64,000 bases of DNA from Bryoerythrophyllum caledonicum. Taxonomy: Eukaryota > Streptophyta > Bryopsida > Pottiales > Pottiaceae. Made by a program: the position numbers and the translations under genes. Below the pieces are notes generated by a model. It was not told where the DNA came from. It did not search any database and worked only from the letters and a program-made list of their open reading frames with translations. Positions 11,926 through 26,399 of the stretch are shown here, piece by piece. The stretch is from the NCBI GenBank assembly GCA_963971425.1, contig OZ020515.1, forward strand, positions 15,206,291 through 15,270,290, given 5' to 3'. How positions within the stretch are numbered: position 1 is the first letter of the stretch; each line of letters begins with the position of its first letter.

Positions 11926-14422
11926 TCAGCTTTCAAGGTCCATGCCGTCCACGAAATCCATGTCCCACTCGCCAGATCCATCGTCACTAGAAAAGCTATC
12001 CATGGATTGCTTGCTGCAAACCAAAAAAACCATATATCCATCCGGTCAAAGCTTCAAGATCAAACTAGATGATAAACCTGATTTCTATTTTAGATATATA
12101 GAAAATGATCGCTTGAGGGCAAACTTAAAACGAGACCCACTTAAAGCTTACCTCGCACATCGGGAGCTGAAGTAAAGCACTCGCTTTTGCTTTTTGTTGT
12201 AGAAAAAATAATTAAAGGACCATCTAAGGGGCACAGAAACGCATGCAACATTAACACGTTAAAGTGGATGCAGCACCGGGACTTCCCGGGAGGTTTCCCA
12301 CCCCAGTACTATGCCGGCCCAAAGGCGCTTAACTTCAGAGTTCTGATGGGATCTGGTGTAGTAGCCTTGGTATGACCGCATCCCAAACATAGTTTCCAAC
12401 ACTTTCCACAAGGTTGGTTATGCAACAACCCCCGTCCTCCACAATACCATAAAACGATGCAACCCAAGTCATATGCATCAAGCAACTCAACAACAGAATT
12501 ACAAAGACTACAATCACTTTAAGACTTTTCCAAATGTTTAAGCTCTATCACTCACATGCTGCCAGTGTCAGCAAAAGGATCTCCTTCAGCATCAGGGGAA
12601 TAGCTGTACACTTCACATTCCTCCAGATTCATGACCTGCGGGGAGGTGAAAATGTTACATTCCGAGGCGTAATACCAAACGAACCACATTGATCCGCGAA
12701 AGCAAACAATGAGAAGCGCACCTATATGATACATTCAAACAGAGAAGCTGAACAACAAATAGAGACGCAAGACGCGCTATTCCTTGGATCACATCATAAC
12801 AGGGAGACTTCAGGAGGCGTTCTGCTGACCTCATCAATGCCGTTCCAAATGCTGTCCATCAGCGTTGTTTCCTCCCCAACTTCATTAGACCAAATCTGCT
12901 ATTGAAACCCTGTTAGAATGAATCCACCTCCTAGTAGCTTGGAGACCCAGCATCTATCGCGTCAACTCCCCAGGGGCAGGCAACTCCGAGTACACCAACT
13001 ATCCAAACTTGCAAAAATCAGGATAGAACAAGACTTCGTAACACGACGATTAATAGCATGAGCTGCCAGTTACATATCTACCTTGGATGCCTCAACCAAT
13101 GATACGTCAATCTTTTGCTTTGCAGCAAGAACTCCATGTTCTTTCGAAAAGTGGTGAGGTCGCAACATACTGGTAAGTATATGGACATAAGAATATCACA
13201 ATATTAGATTAATCAACTTTCACCTACCCTTACTAGGTACAAACTGTTGGTCGACAGACTACATAGGAAGTAATAGGAAATGGAGAGACTTGAACTCTCA
13301 GCTCCTTCAGGAGCAACGGCTTCATACCGCTTGTCAACCATTGACACCACTTCCTAATTCCTTTCAATAAAGTGGGTTGCCGGCCTTGAAGACACAGGCA
13401 GTACCCAAGACAAGCTCATCTAGACTCGACACAAAGCCACAAGAACCTGAGATAGCGGGGAATCCCTCCGATGAGCGTAGAGAAGAGCACGCTACCAGAG
13501 GGGCACACACCGCCAGCATAGGGAAACACAAGCTTAAAAAACGCCTTTACCTGAAATCGTAGTCGGGATACATATGATTCAAGGTCAGAATCAGGTAGAT
13601 CAATGTCCTGCGACTGAACACAGACCCAGAAAGAGGTAAAGGTTCCCCAGTCAACATGTCAAACAAAAAGAGAGATACTACAGCAATAACCATTATATAA
13701 TACCTGATACAAACACCTCCCACATCCTGAGAACTTGAAGTCAGAATGACTTGAAGATAAACAGACTTTTAAGTACTGCATAGCGACTTGAAACAAAAAA
13801 AAACGACACAGTTCATAACATGTTAAGAAGAAAAATACCTCGCAGTGTTCGAGAGAGGTCCGACGGGAGAGGTGGACAGTTCCAAAGGCGAATACGCCAA
13901 CGAATCCACAACCTCCTGTTCCAAGCTCCGTGATAACTTCTTATCAACCCCTGCAAGCTTGCCTGTAAAGTCACATCCGCGATTAAAAACACTTCCAGAC
14001 TCCAAAAAGGCCAACTCTCCTCCCTCGCCCGCCAAATTCCAGCTGAACAAACCCTCACAGCTCAACGACAAAACCTTCTCACCAAAAAGGCATAACAAAC
14101 TCTCAAAGCTTATCTTAGAGCAGGAAAAACTCCAAACCTCACAGAAAAAAATATCTTCAAAAACTTACAAGAGTAAGCCTCCATCACGCCTTGAATCATG
14201 CACCCTCCGACATCGACATACGACAGAAACGTGTTTATTCTGCACCGTTAGGGTTTCATCCCGCTCATCAGCCCGTCCACCATCCAGCCCCAGATGGCAC
14301 GCAAAAGAACGGCAACAAAAATCAAACAAAGATCCCGACGAAAAAAGGATGAAACACAACGACGAGGACCAGGGATGAGGGATGGGGTACCGGGCCAGTG
14401 GAGTGTACTCGAGGAACTTCAT
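11926..14422 (-). CDS. MAF1: MAF1, repressor of RNA polymerase III transcription
   Basis: Nine minus-strand exons with continuous phase: 14391-14422, 14169-14239, 13839-13962, 13551-13613, 13082-13169, 12830-12895, 12556-12635, 12152-12223 and 11926-12013. The product is about 230 residues, the usual plant length. It starts MKFLEYTPLARINTF and has the A-box region EAYSCKLAGVDKKLS. The B/C boxes follow: TLIYLILTLNHMYPDYDF, then IWNGIDEVMNLEECEVYSYS, then WSFNYFFYNKK. It ends in an acidic Ser/Asp tail (SSDDGSGEWDMDF). MAF1 binds Pol III and blocks tRNA and 5S rRNA synthesis under stress, and phosphorylation normally controls it. The first coding exon is only 32 bp. I see no break in the gene. 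Confidence 0.95.
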
Positions 14423-15484
<1,062 letters not shown>

Positions 15485-15956
15485 GTCAACCTAATAAAGT
15501 AGAACAATCCATGATTGTACCCCCCCCCAATTGATTTTGTAGATTATGCATGAAGTCGTGAAGGTTTGACAAAACTCAATGGACTGAATTTTAGGTAGTT
15601 GCAACCATAGTTATACAACAACAACATTGGGTCATGAAGGTGTGCAGTTTTAGATTGTTCCACCTCAGGTTGTGTATGGTTTTGGATCATGCATGGCATG
15701 CCGTAATCTCTTTCGCTCACTATTGATTCCTAGCATTGGGCTTTAGGGGGCTCAAAATCTAATCCAACTCGTGACAAGTATCACATACTCTACGCCGCAA
15801 TTCTAAGATCTAAGACTTTCAGCTTTTAAATTTTGTATCAATTTGGCACCTTTTGAGATAAAATTTGAAAAATTGCTCAATGTGCTTCAATCCTAATTCT
15901 TCACCTTTTCCACATAGTTTCTTTGACATACAATGTGGTTATAGACCCCACTTGGC

Positions 15957-16188
15957 TTAATCTTTAAACGTAAAAAGGTGCTACTTGTGGCTACAATATT
16001 CTACATGTATTGTGTTGTATTTAAACATGATAAGGTTCAAATTTTAAATGATTCCACATGAAAGATGTTAGTTGAAGAATCTTCAATCCAAAAGTGTAAG
16101 CATTGCTAAATTTTAATACAATTTCTGTATTTTATAGAATAAAATGTGTGCTTGTATATACAATTCTCAACTGACGTTTAAGGATTAA
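15957..16188 (+). mobile_element. TTAA-flanked MITE, copy C
   Basis: The body 15961-16184 (224 bp) lies between intact TTAA sites at 15957-15960 and 16185-16188. It begins TCTTTAAACGT and ends ACGTTTAAGGA. The interior words ACAATATTCTACATGTATTG and AAAGATGTTAGTTGAAGAATC identify the same family as the copy at 573. Confidence 0.75.
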
Positions 16189-17083
16189 AGAATGGTATGA
16201 CTTTCCAACTTAATACTATCATTTCTAGTCCCTACTTAAATTTTATAATTCCATATCATGATTCAAATACTTAACAAAACATTGTGAAACACGTAAAAAT
16301 TGTTTAAATACAATGAGTCTCCACAAATACAATGCCACATACTATGTGATATTCTACATTCATGGAAAATGATTTTGATCTAGAACTTTGATTGGAATTT
16401 GTCTCAAAGAGAATCTTGATTGTAATGTAATTGTTGAATTCTTTCATAACATACAAAACTATAATGTATTTAAGCCTTAAAACATCTTTGCATACAACCA
16501 AGTAGGAAGGTGTAGAAAAATCATCATAAATCAAATATAAATGTTCACTTCACATATTATATGCCAATGTGAAGCTATCAACACAATGCACAGTCAAACC
16601 AATTCTATTTCATATATGACTTTTCTTACAAGATTCTATTGACAAGTAAAGTAATACACTTTAAAATCTACAATTTTTACTACCAATATACAATGATTTC
16701 AAACATTGTAATCTCTTTCATCAAATGTTAGATGTGCAAATATTTGTCACAGTTTATGTCACACATCATGTTCAACTTCGTAAAATTAGCTAACAAAGTA
16801 GACATTTCATTTTCATGAGCAACTCAAAATAAAAATCTAAATCTTAGGATTTGTACCAAAAATACCTTGAACATAACTTGACTAACCCTTTAAAGACAAC
16901 ATGCCCATAGGTAGTCATTTCTGTGGGAATGTGCAAATAGCAGATCCACCGGTTCATCACAACTTGATCCGCAAACCGAGATAACCTACGTGGATCTGTG
17001 GGCTTTTGACAAATGCGATGAGAACGTGCTCCAAAGTCTAACAAGTAAACTACAATGATTTCGTGAAGTCAGGTCGTGATGAA
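16189..17083. other. AT-rich intergenic sequence
   Basis: No gene recognised. The open frames are short and show no family motif. Confidence 0.4.
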
Positions 17084-17158
17084 ATGTAACCCCTATGTAA
17101 ATGATGTTATGTAACCCCTATGTAAATGATGTCATGTAACCCCTATGTAAATGATGTT
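17084..17158 (+). repeat. Three tandem 25-bp repeats
   Basis: ATGTAACCCCTATGTAAATG plus ATGT(T/C) occurs three times head to tail with one variable base. It is non-coding. Confidence 0.95.
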
Positions 17159-17861
17159 TTACATGATATATGACACTCATCCCATGCCTTGTGGATTCAT
17201 AGGTCTTCAAGGGCTAATGGTGAGGGACAACCAACCAAACTTTCACTACTAAAGATCTCATGGAGCTTCACAAAAGACAACCTCTCATTCAACTTGTTCT
17301 CTTCATTATCTACCTTTGAGATAGCATGCACTAACTAGGTCTTGGTGCCTAGATAGTTGTAGTACTCCCATCAAACTTTTTATTCACAATGGTCTCATGT
17401 AGTCAATGGTCTTACTTGTTTGATTGTTTTGTTACAGCATCTACGATATTTCAATGTAGTAGGATTTGAAAAGTACTTTCTAAGATAGCATTTCACAGAA
17501 TGAAGGTAGAGAGATAGGTTTGTCATCAATAAGATTTGAAGGCATACTTTTAAAACAAAACTAATATTCTAGCAAAATAAAGTCAAAATCTGATGAAAAG
17601 CGGAACCCTCACTTTCCCTTACAAGTACAAAAATGTCTCTACAAAATGTGTCGCTAGACTCAGTATGGAAATCTACAAATGAAAGCTTTCTAGAGGAGAA
17701 ATTGTACGTAGCTTAACATCTAGAGCTTTACGTTATGCAATGTATGAAAGAGCACTGAACTGAATGCGCAAAAGAATTGCAGCAAAAATGAGATAATGAA
17801 TCTCCATTCAAGTTACAAACTACACTCAATACAATAAGAGAAACCAGAGATACAAAGAGGA
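17159..17861. other. Intergenic, 3' side of the patatin-like gene
   Basis: No gene recognised in about 700 bp. The right end is likely the 3' UTR of the minus-strand patatin-like gene. Confidence 0.4.
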
Positions 17862-20746
17862 CTATTTCATTTCTGAAGCTGAGGATGCACCGTTCGTACC
17901 TCCATTTGCAACAGCAGCGGAAGCACCATTTGTACCACCATCCGAGTTCTGATTAGAGCCTTCCTGCTTCTTAACCCAAGCCATTGCATCCTGAAAGCCT
18001 AACTGGAAAAGCTCGTCAAGAATGACATCTTCGGCTGGTTCCAATGCCCAATTAAATAGCTGACACAGAACAAACACCACGAAGCTTAGTGTCACCCATA
18101 TCCTATGTTGAGCACGCACACTGTTCTTTTTAACACCCTCGTGTGGAAAACCAAACAAAACGAGCCCAAGTGCTTCTCTACTCCTCTTTGGCTTTCATCT
18201 TAAAGCGAAGATAATAAGAAGACTAGGTTCTAGATTCAAGTAACGATAATCTTTTAGTGTACTGCTTCAGTGCACGGTGGTACTCTTTCCCTCGTACTGC
18301 TATAAAATGCTGCTACGGCAAAGATGAGGTGCAGGAGGCATCTTCACCAATGACAAGGTTAGTACCTGTCTCATGCCAGCTCGAGTTTCAGCAGGATTTA
18401 GATCGGGGCTGATGCCTTCTGGAGCGTAGAGAGGAAACGCACATACGCGTACCTGCATGATTCACTAGTAAGAATGTTAACAATCAATGCTCAGACCAAT
18501 AAATAAGAAATTTCTCTGAACGTGTCATCGCCCTCTCATAATGTCAATCACATAAAGCAATCTGAATTAAACGCCACTATGTGTGCAGAGAACTTTTGAT
18601 GGTAAGACAAAGACTTCCCTGCAACGCAAAAGGTTCGTCAAAAGAAAATGAGTTCCAGTACCACACTATTCAAACAACCTATGATCATAGCAATTACTGT
18701 ACGTCTCTATTTGTAATAAATGGGCACTGGTAATTACTGTTTTGTCGGCAGCTGTCGGTGGCATAAACAAGGTGATACCTCCATCGACGCAGATTCGATT
18801 GCGGAAAATCGTCACAGGCCTCGGTGCCAAATACCTATCAACAACAACTTCGCGAAGCGATTAGAAAAATATCCAAATGCTAAAATAAATAAGCTGCAAC
18901 GTAGTAGCAGAGTCTCTCGTCACCGGGTGCTTTTTCCTCACCATTAACATCAAATGTCACCTAAAAGAACTCCGCAAACTCGACTACAGTATAAAACCGC
19001 ACTTACTCAAACCCATACCCATTCTCAAAAAAAAAACCTTTCTATTACCTTGTGCTGGTGTCTTCCCCCTGTTGCTCTTCCGGACATCAGAAGAACGACA
19101 GGAAGGTACACGATATCAAAGACAAGAAACAACCTATTCAGACCAAAAAAATTCAAAATCTGGCAAATGCAAATACATGACTTATCGACTCAAAACTTTG
19201 ACAGGCAAAAGCATGCCATCAATTTCCAGATGGGAAAGGAAAAAATATATAAAAATTTAAATTAAATTAAATTGAATTTAAAATTAAAAACACATTTCAT
19301 TTCCCCACCACAAAAGCACACAGCAACGGCACATGGTTCCACTTCAGATGCAGACAAAGAACCAAGGTTCTCCTGAACTAGGACGCAACTAAGGAAGGAA
19401 ATGACAATTTGAAAGTGGAGAGCATACCCTGGTATGAAACATGATGTAAGAAGTGCGTTGATCAAGTCCTCTCTGGACTCAAAATAATCGACCAACAAAC
19501 CTCTAGGCGACCGAAACACTTGCGTTACCGCAACTGCATCATCAATTTAGAGCGTAATTAGTACGCAAATAATCCTCTACAATTGCACGGCAGAGGAATC
19601 CACTCGCACAAACACAAGAAACGAATTAAAAATCCCCAAAAGATAAGAGAACGCAAAAGCGCCGTCTCAAACGAACCTCTGATCTTCCCGTTCACTTTGA
19701 GATGCACATCTTCCGGTAAAAACTTCTCCAGAAAATTTCTAAGCACAGCCTGCATGAGCATGTGAGAGGTCAGAGCCCCACATGAGTTGTAATTTATGTG
19801 TTGTGCTCCAGCTTGTCATCAAATGGCATGTGGAGAGTGCTAACCCCGAGACGAAAGGCGGTGCCGTAAGTGCGGCAATCGAGGGCCAGCTCTTTCGTGG
19901 CCTGGAGAGCATCGTACATGCTGAGGCCGCCTCCAACAACTGCGCACACAAGTGCCCCAGCAGATGATCCAGCCAGTGGTGTATTCTCCTGTATAATCCC
20001 ACCACTTTCCTCCCTGAACATCCACATGCTCTCCCTCATAGCAACTCCACCAGAAAACCACGCACCTATCCACCCTAATGAGGCCTCAATGGAGCACTCC
20101 ACAACAATCCCTAATATTTCACAATCCAATATATTCTCTCAAAGTTTATTGAAATGAAACAACCGAGATTGTGTTCACTTACGGTGATGTAGCCCTCTTC
20201 GATCAAGCACTGGCACACGCCCAAATGATAAGGAAACAGCAACCCCGCCGCGGAGAAGCTAAACCCCGGACTCGTGAACTTCAAATCCTGCTCAGCGCGC
20301 ACGTCCTTCTCACGCCGCTCCCACAAGATCGACGGGTCCAGCGTATCCCTGGTCACATCCGCTGTCTCTTCGCCTCCTCCGAGCGCCTCCGCCGACTCCT
20401 CGATCCCCACTCGCCGGCTCTCTTGTTGTATCGTCGCAATGAGCTCCTCTTGCTCCGTCAACTTACTCTCAACTTCAACATCAACATCATCGCCATTCTC
20501 GACAGTCTTCACCGCCTTGTCCTCCGGCGTCTTAAACCTCAAAGAGAAGATGATATTCTCCAAGATTTTCGCCGGTGAAAATTTCGGCAGCATCATAGTG
20601 ACCCTCGGCCCGCCAGGAACCGAGGCGCGCCCTAGGCGAACCGAAGTCGAGGCGACGAACGGCGCAGTGGCAGGCAGGGATCGCGATAATCCCCGGTGCA
20701 GGCATACGCCGGCTCCAGTGCTCACCGCGAGCCCTATCCCCGCCAT
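17862..20746 (-). CDS. Patatin-like phospholipase/acyl hydrolase, probably plastid-targeted
   Basis: Seven minus-strand exons: 20183-20746, 19845-19988, 19677-19749, 19428-19533, 18738-18834, 18366-18452 and 17862-18059. They code for about 422 residues. The N-terminus (MAGIGLAVSTGAG...) looks like a transit peptide and is followed by an acidic linker. The patatin core begins SPGFSFSAAGLLFPYHLGVC (oxyanion loop). The nucleophile motif GSSAG is in exon 2 (PLAGSSAGALVCAVVGGG) and the catalytic Asp is in RICVDGGITLFMPPTAA (exon 5), so the Ser-Asp dyad is intact. The tail is low complexity with two GGTNGAS repeats. Patatin-like proteins release fatty acids from glycerolipids; the substrate here is unknown. 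An upstream in-frame ATG at 20755 is possible. Confidence 0.9.
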
Positions 20747-21984
20747 GACACACAATTGCCTCTCCTAATTCCACAAAGCAAAACCTCTCCTCTCCATCTA
20801 AAAACCAGAAACTCACACGACGAAAAATTCACACCGCAGAAAGACGATCCTGCACACCGCGCCTCTCTCCTACAATCCTACGCGACGAAAACTCCACGTT
20901 CCAAAAAAACCTCCCGCCATGACGGCTGTTCACCGCGTCCACGACTGTTCAATTCCAAGAGGCGCCTTCCTCCTCGCTAGGGTCTCAACGTTCGATCGCA
21001 ATTCGTAACCAAATCACGCGCCGGAAGAAAGACACAATCTATCTCTCTCTCTCTCGCTCCCGACGTGAAATCTCGTCCGGATAAAGCGAGGTTGAAGTGA
21101 ATTACGGAGACAAACAAAAATGGAAAACGCGAGAGGATGCAAATGCGGATGCAATTGCGAGAGATGGAGGTTGATCGCTCTGCATGTGGACACACGGATG
21201 GCGAGGTTCAGCACTTTTCTGCTGGAGTCGCAGCGTGGGATCCTGACCGTTGGTTGGGGACTGAGAATCTGCGGTCACGGGACCTGCTCATGCGTGGGGC
21301 CCACCATCGTGGGAGATGTGTGTCTACTTAATATGTGGAGATACATAGCCTATACCCTGCAATATCCATGATATATCTATATGATATCCATGATGTGTTT
21401 GTTTCATAACCGTGGATATCATCTAAAAGGGTGGCTAAATTTACTTATTATGTTTGTTAGCATTTTGACTAAATTTTTTGAAATTGAATTTTAACAGTGT
21501 GTTGTTAGCAAACCAAATCTTCTTGTAGCTTTTAAGTTAATTTTAGCCAATTTAGGAATCGCTAGGTGGATGGGTGCCGTACTCTTGGCCGAGCTTGAAT
21601 CCAATCCACTTTATCGAGAGTGAATAAGGGGCCATTTGCACTTGTGCCATAATCCATTGGTCAAACTGTAGTGGAGCTCATTTTAGACCAAACTATGGAA
21701 AGGGGCCGAGTTTGGAGTTGGAGAGAAACATGTCATATGGAGTTGAAAGGTTTTATGAATGAATATTTGATTTTTCTAAAGGGGTTTGAGTTTCTATTCT
21801 TGTTTGGTTTATATTGTTTCACAGATGATTATTTTCAAACCAAAATTCTAATGAAAATATACTTTGTGTAAGTTTTTTGGAGATCTTTTGCTCTTAGCCC
21901 TTACTTCCTAGTGTAAACATGCACATGTCAAATTTTTGCCTTGTACATATCAAATTTCTAAAGTCATTAAGCTTCTTCACATTA
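20747..21984. other. Upstream region of the patatin-like gene and intergenic
   Basis: A CT-rich stretch (21035-21060) and a GC-rich leader suit the promoter and 5' UTR of the minus-strand gene. Short palindromic ATATCCATGATATATC words occur near 21362-21395. No other gene recognised. Confidence 0.4.
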
Positions 21985-22560
21985 GTCCCAAGTTTAATCC
22001 TTAAATGCCAAATGTCGCAAGGTGGGCTTCCACAAATCTCGAGTACGTCCCCATGGTGGCACTTATATTTATAATCCTTGAAATTTTGTACAGAGATACA
22101 AGCAGACAAAAGGTACTGGGAATATTATTTTTGTTCTCATCGGACCTATGGAAGAAAAAGTTAAGCCATCACAAAGAAAAACCTCTCAAGAGTAGGCATG
22201 TTGGGCAACTCCAATAACTTTTGTTGGGACATTCTATTAAATGTGAAGTTTCAAACCTAACAAATAGTATTCTTTCCTTTCAAATTGTCAAGAAAAATTC
22301 TTGAATTTAATGAAAAATAGCATCGCAGAATGGCCGTATAACCCAAGTCAAACATTTTTGCACATTGTCACGCATTGTCGAGCGAGGTACAATAAAACTT
22401 CTTCAACTCCTCATAAAACAAAGAGACCTCCACATTTTTTTGTTTTTGTTTTTCCATAACAATATGCTCCTTATTGACCATTCGGATTACCGTTCTCTAG
22501 CAAATAGATTTCACAAATAATAAAACGTGAACAGGCAATTTCGGAACCTTCACTCCTTCA
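21985..22560 (+). repeat. Dispersed ~570-bp repeat, copy 1
   Basis: Direct, diverged match to 40400-40965. Shared ordered words include CCTTGAAATTTTG, CAAAAGGTAC, GGGCA(A/G)CTCCAA, TTCCTTTCA, TTGTCAA and CATTGT, down to AAACGTGAA. It starts near TTAATCCTTAAATG, and the other copy starts TTAACCCCTAAATG. It is non-coding. Confidence 0.6.
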
Positions 22561-22870
22561 TTGCCACTCTATATTTGGTCCCAATTCCAACCCATGTCCA
22601 CCCCATTCCACCCATTCACTCTTTGTCAACTCCAAATCAAGGCTTACTATTGTTCAAAACCCCTAACTTTAGATCGACGCCAATGCCATAAATAGGCTAA
22701 ACATGGCACACCACTTTGAAAATCCATCACGAATTCACATCTCATCGGAAAAACATGGAAACACTTGGGATGATATTGTAATTCTATTGGCCATCACTGT
22801 ACTATTATTTGGGTTCCTCTTACATCCACATTACTGAAACTGACGGTCATGGGGGGTACACCTTAAAGAG
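22561..22870 (-). repeat. Fold-back repeat family, copy in reverse orientation
   Basis: Contains CCCAATTCCAACCC, CATTCCACCC, GAAAATCCATCACGAATTC, ATTGTAATTCTATTGGCCATC and GGTCATGGGGGGTACACCTTA. The same words in reverse complement occur in the copy at 10840-11170. Confidence 0.55.
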
Positions 22871-23138
22871 TTTGGACTGTAGATAAGTTGTTTTAGGACC
22901 AGTAACACGCCTTTTCCGGGTACGGTAATTGTACCATGGACGCCCACTCCACGTCAGCCCGCCCGCCAAAACAGAGGGTCGCTTCTCAAGCTTCCAACGG
23001 ATTCTGCGGGGCCCACGTGGGCGGTGATCATGTCCGACGTGGCATTTGGTGGGTTGCTTTTAGGGATGATGACGTAGGTTCTTTTGTTGGTGCCGTGTTT
23101 GGGGCCCACAACCCAAAACTCAGGCTCACTTCATTAAT

Positions 23139-23515
23139 TCCCAACAGCCTCCCTATAACCAACAAAAACCCATAGCCAACGCCTATAAAATTGGGGTATA
23201 TCCAACCCTCTTCCATCCCATTACCGCCAACTCACCTCCAAATGGAGGTTTGGTATTAGTCAAGACCCTTACTTTTGGTCGTTGGTTATGGGGGGTACCT
23301 ACTGCTGGCCACGCACTACACATGGCTGCACACTTTGAAAATTCATAACTTATTCAGTTTTTATTGAAAAAATATGAAATCACTTGGGTTGGAATTTTAA
23401 TTCTATTGGCTATCATTGAAAAATTATAGTGTAATTATCTACTCTCTCCATATTTGCACATTCCTTAACTTGTCGATTTTTTGGGGGTTACCTTAGTTGT
23501 GTTTGTGGTAGCATA
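23139..23515 (-). repeat. Fold-back repeat family, second reverse copy
   Basis: CCTATAACCAACAAAAACCC, GAAAATTCATAACT, AATATGAAATCACTTGGGTT and TCTCTCCATATTTGCACATT run through to GGGGGTTACCTTAG. This matches the right arm of the inverted repeat at 63.4-63.67 kb closely. It is non-coding. Confidence 0.65.
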
Positions 23516-23548
23516 TTCTAGTTTTGTTCTCTACGTAGACCCTTAAAC

Positions 23549-23849
23549 GTCACTTGGGAACCTAAAGCCTTAAACGTCACTTGGGTATCTTAACCTTTAA
23601 ATGTCACTTGGAAACTGTATATATAGACACGTATTTTACGCTCTAGGATACAAAATAAGTAATAAAGTTTAGCAGGACTTACACCTTTAGATTCTTCAAC
23701 TAACATGTTAGAAAGTGTGAGATTCTTCTACTGACATGTTTCATTTGTAGGTCATTTCAATAAATTTGAGTCTTATGATGTACAAATACCACACCATACA
23801 TGTAGAATATTGTGCCCACCAGTGGCACCTTCTAAGATTTAGGGGTTAA
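23549..23849 (-). mobile_element. TTAA-flanked MITE, copy D, with tandemly repeated terminus
   Basis: The body 23594-23845 lies between TTAA at 23590-23593 and 23846-23849, in reverse orientation relative to copies A-C. Outside its left end the terminal sequence CCTTAAACGTCACTTGGG is repeated twice more (about 23549 and 23570), giving three tandem copies of the element end. Confidence 0.65.
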
Positions 23850-26320
23850 CCCTTTCTTGACCAGGCCTTGCATATGGCCTTGGAAAATCTATGAATGTAA
23901 TAAATCAGCCCCAAAAAAATTAAAAATCATCCACACGGAGGGTACATTTCACTATTGACTTTTTTCATAGAAATCATTGTGGTTTGTTACTGCCTCAACC
24001 CATGGAAGATGGGTTAGATGGAAGAAAGCACGGTGTAATCTGACCGGTCAAATTAATCCAAAGGTTTTGTAAGCCGTGGCAACCTAAAATTAGATATGAT
24101 TGACTATTTTTGGGTCCTTTCATAGTTAAAAGGTTAAAGGGATAAGGATTCTTCAGATGTTTGTCTTTTGTGTTGGTTGTGAGAGACTTGACGGGTTTGG
24201 ATGAGCTGCTCTATAGACTTGAGATTTTGACCACCGGCCAATTCTCAGGATCAACTCTATTTTATCAATTGGTATAAAATGACAATGGATTTGTGCAACT
24301 TGAAGGTAGACAATCAACGTTTCAACAATGGAGAAATTTACAGCTCTCCCACATTCTATAGTTCCTATTAAGTTGCCCATTACTATAGTAATCCTTTAAA
24401 GCAGCTGCACCACTCAACATGGAAGCCCCCATGGCGGGGAACACAACATCGTGGTGGATGTTGGGCTAGCTAGGCTAGTTGCAGTCATATGGCCTTGCAA
24501 CAAAATTGAGCCACCATGTGTCAAAGCTCTATTAACTCCTCTATCTAATCAAATTTGACCATTTCCACGTGCAATCTCTTAATTATTCAATACTTCTTGA
24601 TGTGCCTACAACCTCTTGTGGAAAGGCCTTCCATTGTCGTCCATACATCCTTTAAAATGAAATAAAACTTTGCGGTAGTATGAGCAATTCCAATGGTGAG
24701 GGTGAAAATGCTATAGAATTGGGCCGGTTGAGAGTCGGAACCTTAAGGCGCCTCCAAGCAATGGACTTAACTTATCAAGAACTTCAGCATTCATCATACA
24801 ACCCTACATCAAACAAGACAATTACTTTCATAAGAATATGTAAAAAGGATACAATTGACCCAATTTCAATATAACCACTAGGTTCTAGACGTAACTGCTC
24901 ACCCCTTGATGGTTGAACAACCGGCAATCCGTACTGCTTGGTTGAAATGAAGTGAATTTGGGCTAATAAGATTGAAGACTCCACGATGCTCCAGCCCTCC
25001 ATAGCTCGCCTCCAAGCTTGCTACAGTCCACAAGATTTTGGCACTCAGAGTTGGCGCTCCCAAGCGTCTCTGGAGCAGGATCCCTGGTGCCTTGAGGGTT
25101 ATATCTTCTTCATCATCTTCCGAGACACCTTGGTTTTGGTATCCCTTGAAAGTTAACTCCACAAAACTCCCTCCTTCCAAATCTCAAACCCTTTTTCTCT
25201 ACAGACTCTGAGATCTTGCCTCCCAAAACTGATGCTTTGGTTCTCAGTTGGCGGCAGACGCCCTGAAGCCTTGGGTGCCATATCTCCTTTTCCTCTTTGC
25301 AAAATCCCATGTTCTTGGAGTCTTTAGAAAGCTACTTTGACAGTGTTTGTATCCTTCAAATCTCAAGCCTTGATTCACTACGAGCTCCGTCATCATGCTC
25401 CTGAAAGTTGATGTTTACACACCGTGACGACCGCAGACCCCCTATTGTTTGATCGCTTGTCACCCCTTAGGTTGTGGTCCAAACCAAACGAACCTTAGCT
25501 CATTAGAATTTTAATCTTACCTTGTTTATGCCTACAGAATATGAACTACAAGTTATTCCTAGTCTAGCCGTAGTCTTGATTCAAAGATTTGGCTTCTTTT
25601 TTCCTAGCTCTAATTCTATCTTGTCTATCTTCTTGCATACACATATCCACACACACCTACACACACATGGGGAAGAGAGAGAGAATGAGAAGAGAGAGGC
25701 CAGCCCTTGCAAGCCACCCTCAAACCCTAACTACTTCCTACCTTCTAGCCACTACATTTCATCATACTTCATCAATTACATACATGGCTGGTCATAATCA
25801 TGGAAGGGCCATCTACAACACATAAATCTTACATAATAAATAAAACTAACTATATCATTGTAATTAACTAAACATCAATTACTTAATACTTCTTAATTAC
25901 TTAATAAAGTTCATATTTCTCTTCCTAAAACTAAGTTGTGAGCCAAAGCGGTGAATCACAGGTAGAAATATTCAATGACATTTTTTTGTTCTTTTGCATG
26001 TTGACATGCTCGTTACAGTGAACGGTCTGACTGCTTTTGGTGACTCAGACTTTTCCCACAATCTCAAGAACTGCATTGAGGTTGAGTTGTTTTTAATGGA
26101 AATAAAATGTCTAATATTAGTATCTAACCATACCACATTGAACTTGATCTAAGATATGAATATAGGAGGAAACTTGCGCAACATTCAATGGTTGAAGTAA
26201 TACTTTATAGTGCTTTGCAGTCAACATATATTAATAGTGAAGGTTGTGGTTTTTAAAGAATCTATTTCATTGCCAGTAAATATTAGTTGTAAAAAAAATA
26301 CTTTAAATAGACGAGGTTTA
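23850..26320. other. Gene-free repeat-like region
   Basis: No gene recognised. Between about 24990 and 25400 two diverged tandem blocks of roughly 200 bp can be seen (cues: CTCAGAGTTGGCG / CTCAGTTGGCGG, CTTGAGGGTTATATCTTC / CTTGGGTGCCATATCTCC). They resemble decayed repeat-derived sequence. A CA-rich patch (ACACACCTACACACACA) is at 25645-25665. Confidence 0.4.
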
Positions 26321-26399
26321 GACGTGCACTTTGTCCCCTTGCCACTTGGCACCCATCAAATCCTCCTCCAAAGGATTAAACTACAAGATAGACCATCCA

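Noticed and set aside
20274-20768. 164-codon plus-strand ORF
   Set aside because: Antisense to the first exon of the patatin-like gene.
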